64,000 bases of DNA from Scortum barcoo (taxonomy: Eukaryota; Chordata; Actinopteri; Centrarchiformes; Terapontidae), in the NCBI GenBank assembly GCA_023238725.1, contig CM041541.1, positions 5,862,884 to 5,926,883 on the forward strand. The letters are read 5' to 3'. Both the position numbers and the translations under genes were made by a program. Below, piece by piece: positions 58,001-64,000 of the stretch. Positions within the stretch are counted from its first letter, which is position 1, and each line of letters opens with the position of its first letter. Below the pieces are notes generated by a model. It was not told where the DNA came from, ran no database searches, and saw nothing but the letters and a program-made list of their open reading frames with translations.

Positions 58001-61000
58001 TTTCCCCCCCAAAAAGTCTTCTTTAAAATGCAAACACACCGCCTTTGTCACACCATACCACACAAATCAATTCCCCGCCCCCCAAAAAGCCCCGGTGCAT
58101 ATCCAAGAAGCAGAGGGGAGCCTCAGACAACTCATGATGGAGCCCCTTTTGATTGCAACTGAATTTCGTGGCATTCGTTCCGTTTATCTCTGTTGACCAG
58201 ATCTGGTTGGCAGAGGAAAGCTTGAACGACACGTTTTAAAGACGTGTAAGTTTGCATGAAAAGACTTTAGAAGAACAAAAACAAGAAGGAAAAAAAAAAC
58301 GCTTTTTGAAGTATGAATACAAGGGATCGAGCAGATATACGACTGCGTGTCTGCAGCAATAAACTTTGATTTAGAGATGGTGTGCGCTTGTGAATTTGCT
58401 CATTCTTTTCTGTCTGGACCACAAAAAAAGATCCTCTGAAATCTGCTCTAACCATTTTGCCCTTTTTAACACCGAACAAACAAGCAAAGTCAAGTCAAAA
58501 GGACAGCAGAGAGAGCACCACTCCCCTGGGCTGCACAGGCTGTGAGATCAAGCGCTCATCATTCCCGAGTTCGGTCCCGTCTTTTATTTACTTCCTCAGA
58601 GACCTCAGGGTCTGGTGACAAGGGCGGTTAAAAAGGGGAAGAGGCGATCGACTCGGGGATATGATGAATGCAGCAGATGAAAACGAGGGGAAATTTTGTG
58701 CCATGCCAACTCTCTCTTCTTTCCCCCGCTCCCACCCGCCTCCTTTTCCTTCTTTCTTTCTTTCACCATCTTGCATTTTCAAAGAGCTGAGAGGCCATAG
58801 CGAAAGTGAATGAACCATGACCACAGGCAGATGCTCCCCACATCTCTCTCTCTCTCATCGTGCCCTTCCCACTTTACACCCTCCATTTCCCACAACTAAC
58901 TTAACACTGCTGTTCCAACAGAGCACACGGTACATTTGCACTGTTTTGGGTGAACTCTTTTTTTAACTTATTGTAGCCGACTATAACTTAAAGTGGACTT
59001 AAAGTGGATTTGTGAGGTAAAAACTCTGTTCCTATACAGTATTTAACTGATATACATATAGTTTGGTATAGAGATGAAACATATCTTACACTTTTGCTTA
59101 TTTTACATTTCAACCCTTTTAATGTCTTAAATTGTGCATCATATTATTTACTGTAGTACAGTTTGAGTGCAATTTTGAGTATATGCCATTTGTTAATTTC
59201 TCCCAATTCCCTCTGGGCACTTGAAGGCCAAATGAGCACAGATGGGACATTTTCAGCCCTTTGGAACAGTTCATTTGACTGATTTGGATTCAAAATTATT
59301 GTTTCACACTCTACATACCACACTTTGTCTCCGCTCAGAATATAGCATGCTGAAAGTCACGGAAAACACATTTATTTCAAGGGACACATCTGCAACGTTC
59401 TGGCAAATAAGTATAAAGTTTCGTGGCCACCATCAAAAATAACAAAAATAAAACAAACTTTAGTTTAGTTTTAGCTTCCCCCCCCCATATAATAAAGCAC
59501 TGCAGACATAATCCATAGTGCAGTGCCATTTGAAACAGCTGACCTGACTTTATTTTTTATTTTTATGTGTAACTATTGTCATCAAAGTTTGAAATCAAAT
59601 TTTAAAAAGAAAATTTTAATGCAACCTACAACTTCTGGTTTCATGAAAACAACAAATAAATTGTCATAAAAATAAACACTGGCATGTTTTCAAGTGCTAA
59701 TAAAATACATTTATATCCTCTCATTGTGGTGGATTTTGCAACATGTGCAGTACAAATTTAGATTGGAAATATTTATATCAACTGCAAAGATTTAGAGTAT
59801 TTAGAAAATGAAAAACCTTAGACTAAATTTCACAGGGTATTTTCAACAACAGACAATTATATAAGATTTCTATTCATTGTGAGAGACCCATGACTCCCAA
59901 CTCTTTTTGTTCTCTCTCCCAGTGATAATTAGAAACATATTTACTGGGCCTTTCACTTCCAAATGCAGCACGTACAGTTTCAAGAAGAGGTGTAACGCCA
60001 TACAAGAAATATAGCTTTGTACTCAACATAATTTAGTGGCACACATTCTTATAAAATATTGTTTTTTACCCTGCTGAAAAAAAACTTTCCAACATGTTGG
60101 CAGAGAGGTTTTTTAATTCACGTTATACCCAATCTGCAATTTTTCAGCACAGCCTATCACACATTCTGCAGATATTATGTCAATAGTACAAGATTCCTTG
60201 AAAAGAAATTGCACTCAAAGCATTTGTGTGTGTGTGTTGACCATGACCGCATTTCTGAAAGCAGGAATTAGACCAATCATTGGCAAGCAACGGGGCAGTG
60301 AAGCGACCCAGAATTCACTCTCCTGACTCTCAATAGGTTTTCACTGCAGAGCCAACAGCGCTGCCTGATCACCCCCGCTTTGCCAAAAACAATGTTTGTG
60401 TGTTGTCTGAAGAATTTGTTTTCCAAGATGCTGTTTGGAGTGAGAAGCACCGGCTGAGCTGATAAAAATGTAAGCGTTTTTGGCAACTACGGACACAAAT
60501 TATCTATTATTCTTTAAACAAAAGCGCAAAAATTTGTGCTCCATTTCTGCCACGTTTTCTGCTGATTTAATCTTTCAGGTCTAAGTTTCATTTGAATTCT
60601 CTTTATTTTTGTCTCTGGGATTCAGCTGGGTCACAGCACAAGGCAATAAAATGTGTGTAATGTGAAATGAAACTACCCAAACCTCTATTATAGTTTGGAC
60701 ATTTCTTTTCACTTACATTACACTGGTGCCTGAATAGGAACCTGACACACACTGTATAACAATTTAAGCTTAATGACTGAAAAAAAAGTCCAGATAATAT
60801 CCAAAATCAATCATCTAAATCCCCTTTTTGAAGTAATCTTAGTAAACTTATTGATTTGTTAAGTTAATATTCATATTTTGTGCAGACTTTTATGTGTTGT
60901 ATTGTTGTTATTATGTAATTGCAAGTTGTGCTGTCACATCATTATGCATATCTTTCTATAGACCCTGGAAAGCATTGCTTGTGTAATAAGGCATATAATT

Positions 61001-61535
61001 GGGGTTCAAATAAACAAACAAAAACAAACCGTCTCTCTGGATTCAGCTCCTTAAATGTGAGGATTTTCTGAGTTTATATGACAAATACACTGGATGTGTT
61101 TGGAAACAAGCCTCTTTCCCACTATGCTCTGATGTTTTGGAGATTTAGTGATTAATCAATTAACTAAAAAAAGATGAAAAAATAAAGAAGGGATTAGATC
61201 AATATTAATAGGACTTCACACATGCAGTTTCAAAAGACCATCATGATGAAGCCTTAATAGGCCAAGTTTGAAAGCACCCTGATGTGGTTTTACTAATTCA
61301 CTATCACCCCCAGGAGTGCGAGGAACATCATGTGATATAATCCCTCCTTAGAAAGAAAACAAATGTCAAGAAATCCGTCCTCCACCAAATAATTCTGTAA
61401 ATTGAAACTGCTCTATTGCCGCGTGTATCAGCCCCGATGTGTATGGCATGTTATTGCTCGAGACAACTTCTCTGTTTGGAGATGGAGAGGAGGCTCCTCA
61501 GTAAAGAATATCCTGATAAAAAGAGGTAGAGCAGA
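58001..61535. other. Non-coding sequence
   Basis: No supported gene. C-runs and CT-rich stretches lie at 58074-58084, 58705-58770 and 59479-59487. 58950-60060 and 60480-61300 are AT-rich and featureless by eye. Confidence 0.45.
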
Positions 61536-62098
61536 TGAAGTGGGGGGGGGGAGAGAAGGGGGGTGATACAACGCACTGAGAAATTTCATTTCCTGCCTTG
61601 TACGGAGAAAATAGTATCAGCTGGGAAAACCTGGCCGAGAGATGGGAGATTTACCCTCCGAACATTGATAACCATTTGTTCATTTCCTGACGACAACAGG
61701 GAAAAAAAAAAAAATGCAATGTCTCCTCTAAAATGGAATAGGTTGAGTTTTTCCTCTCTCTCGTTTTTTGTTCTGCCGGGGACGGGAGTCTATTTCATTC
61801 GCCAACATGCAGCAGTGGTCCTAATCACAGAATCAGTTATTATTGGGGGGAGTGTTTGCTGCGTCGGCTGCATAGCTGAGAGACGAAAAAGAAGGGGTCT
61901 GCGGTCAAATTCCCCCACTTTTGTGTCGCTTAGCTTCTCTCCGCCAGGTCGGATTTGCATTTTAATGGAAGGCTTTTATAGACTTCTCGGTGGCGTTCAT
62001 GGCACCACAAGTGGCATCATTAAGTGAACTAAGCCGGATTAGAGGCGATGCTGAGGTCAGATACCCATACGCCAAAACAGAACTGAAGCTTTCTCCTC
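61536..62098. other. Non-coding sequence with a G run; possible conserved block
   Basis: A 10-G run lies at 61542-61551. A 154-codon plus-strand frame at 61563-62027 crosses an A-run and has no domain resemblance. 61930-62040 is repeat-free (GGATTTGCATTTTAATGGAA, containing a reverse POU octamer ATTTGCAT) and may be regulatory. Confidence 0.4.
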
Positions 62099-62293
62099 CA
62101 GGATTAGACAGAGACCGAGAGACGGCAGCGGCGGAGGAAGGAGAGAGATGAGGGGTCTGGAGAGGGAGGGGAGGAGATGTGGGGGGTGTTCTGTAGAGAC
62201 AGAGAGGAAGAGAGAACAACTAGAGAGTGAGAAAAAAAAGGTAGTGGAAAGAGAGGGAGTGGGAGAAAGACATAAGGGGAAAGAGGAGAGACA
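62099..62293. repeat. Purine-rich (GA/GGA) tract on the plus strand
   Basis: Nearly 200 bases dominated by GA and GGA motifs with few pyrimidines. The minus-strand frames across it are rich in serine, proline and leucine for that reason and are not genes. Confidence 0.8.
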
Positions 62294-64000
62294 GGCCGCA
62301 GCAAGGTGATGAATTGCTTGTAAAGTGGCTCCTCTTCAGCTCGAGGGCCTCTCTGCTCCCGTTTTTGCTTTTTTTTTTTTTGGCTCCGGTTTCAGTTTTC
62401 CACAAAGTGATATAAAAAGGCACAAACCTGGAAAGCACAGTGTTTGCAAACAATTCTGGGCTCGCACAGAGTGTGATCGGACCATTCACAGTGTCAGCTG
62501 AGGTGTCAGTCATAGAAAAGTTTCATAACCTGCGACGTTTGGTCCCTCCTGAATCCTGAAGAGATGTCCTAGTTTTCAAAAAACAGATGCTTCTTGTGGA
62601 CAACAGGAGTGCTCAAGACGCACTGATAAGTTAAGAAATATCCGTTTTAGATATAACTTGTTCAGAGTAAATCATGAAAGAAAAGTTATAAACCTATCCC
62701 AAATGACCGTCCGATCAACATCTACCGATTCTCTGGTGGCCAAAGATGGAGTCGAATTTCTGACAGCGTCCAAAGTGTGGGACCAAGTTCACTCAATGTG
62801 TACAAACTAATACATCAAAGTAAGACATGAAACTTTGTGTGTGGCAGTATTTGAGCTGGGATTTCTGGGAGGGGGTCAAAGGCCTGTTCATCATTTTTCT
62901 GGGGAAACACTGCTTCATCTAAGGGAGGAAATTTACACCACTATGAAAACTAAAATGACCTTTTTACTGCTCTTACATTTAAAAGTGGAATTATATTTAA
63001 TGCCAACTACATCATAGCAGCAAAGTCGGTCTCTGACTTAAACTCACTGGCCGTCTCGACATTTTACTATTTGCATCCATTCCATGCAGCGCAACATTTG
63101 ACATGCTTCAGAATTGATATTGTACAGTCTGACAGACATTATGACCCAGAATGTATTCAATTTTATGTATGACAGGCAATAAACCTCCAAGATCTTTTAA
63201 TTCAGTGTGTGAGTTTGTAGTGAACAATAAATACAAAAAATGTAAAACATATACTTTTAATCTGCTCATTCACTTTCACTGTCCTTCAGAGCAGCAGCAG
63301 AAAACACACCATACAACACTACAAACTTTTAGTTTAGCATGACTGAAAGTCTCAACTGTTCTGCTGTCTTGTTTTCCAATTAACCTTTCCAGGGTCCAAC
63401 CTTTGCATGGAAAGACATGGATCAATGCCCACGATGATAAACATCTGCAGAGCACCTATAACTGACTGGAAAAGTGGCTTTGTAAATGCTGTGTAAATAT
63501 TAACTAATGTGTATTTGCTGTTGGTCCACAGGTCCGACGCGTGCCAGGTGCAGATATGAAGGGGGGAGTTGGTGAACCATTTGAAAGAGCCGCGAGCGTC
63601 AAGGTGGCAGGTTAGAGCGACACTGAACTGCTGGAAATAGAAAGCAGCCCGTGCATCCAAGTTTATGTCTTCTCAGTGTCACCTCATATTGTTATTTAAA
63701 ACACCAGAAGACTGAAGAGGTAGCATAATCTGAGACACACAGTGGGGACAGAGTTTGAGCTGAAGAGCTGCAGTTGAAACAGAAAAGTGACAAACTGAGC
63801 AAACTGAAAACAAATATCTGGTTTATTAGTAATAAAGTTAAAGATGTATTCTTATAATGAGCTTAAAATGATAAACATTGAGTTTATTATTAAAAGATGT
63901 GAGACATTTTTGTATGCAAATAAAGAAAAAAATCAAACCAGGATGTCACACCCCCACATCCGGGCTTCCAATTTCTGATCAATTTAAGAGTGCCTGTTGA
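62294..64000. other. Non-coding sequence to the window end
   Basis: No supported gene. A T-run lies at about 62368-62380. Frames of 60-102 codons show no domain resemblance. Nothing distinctive at the right edge. Confidence 0.45.

Noticed and set aside
61563..62027. 154-codon plus-strand frame
   Set aside because: Passes through a poly-A run, with no domain resemblance; the end looks regulatory rather than coding.

Overview
This window looks like a 64 kb non-coding stretch of a teleost chromosome, most likely from a percomorph (spiny-rayed) fish. Three things point that way. The sequence carries many CA/GT microsatellites. It has no compact ORF-dense layout: the longest open frame is about 178 codons, low in complexity and unlike any protein. 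It also carries fragments of several dispersed repeat families that I recognise, from general familiarity with fish genomic sequence, as typical of percomorphs: a terminal-inverted-repeat (TIR) element with a GAGAGTTAGATGAGAAG core, a repeat containing ATTCATCCT and CAATCCAT motifs, a repeat beginning near CAGTTTATT, an element with ATTCAAGGATTCAAGG, and tRNA-derived SINEs. I could run no database search, so family assignments are by eye.

I found no protein-coding gene, rRNA, tRNA gene or CRISPR array that I can support. The conceptual translations show no recognisable domain, and the longer ones are driven by CA/GT or GA/CT repeats. The window is best read as a gene desert or the interior of a very large intron.

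Layout. 1-2.4 kb is unremarkable. 2.4-3 kb holds SINE-like and TIR-element remnants. 3-7.5 kb is mostly unique sequence with possible regulatory blocks near 3.05 and 5.7 kb. 7.5-7.8 kb is a fish repeat. 8-12.8 kb is unique with a hairpin near 10.65 kb. 12.8-13 kb may be a LINE tail. 18.2-18.65 kb is GC-rich with regulatory character. 22.3-24.2 kb holds a Meis/Pbx-Hox-like site, a partly dimeric fish repeat and a homeodomain-site cluster. 26.6-28 kb is microsatellite-rich. 28.05-28.55 kb is homeodomain-site-rich. 31.44-31.54 kb is a large palindrome. 33.84-34.1 kb is an internally duplicated block. 34.8-35.1 kb has long GT arrays. 38.3-40.1 kb is unusual low-repeat sequence of unknown origin. 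42.1-42.35 kb has nested inverted repeats. 44.1-44.3, 46.2-46.35, 49.46-49.72 and 50.5-51.0 kb are transposable-element copies. 45.06-45.6 kb is a CA/GT cluster. 47.16-49.15 kb is the densest stretch of AT-rich, homeodomain-site-rich sequence. 56.2-56.8 and 57.6-58.0 kb are GC-rich and regulatory-like.

Functional reading (inference). The mix of no genes, few repeats in certain islands, and clusters of TAATTA, TGACAG, GGATTA and nuclear-receptor half-sites is what one expects around a developmental regulator with long-range enhancers. Which gene these islands would serve cannot be determined from the window. Conservation across species is the decisive test and was not available.
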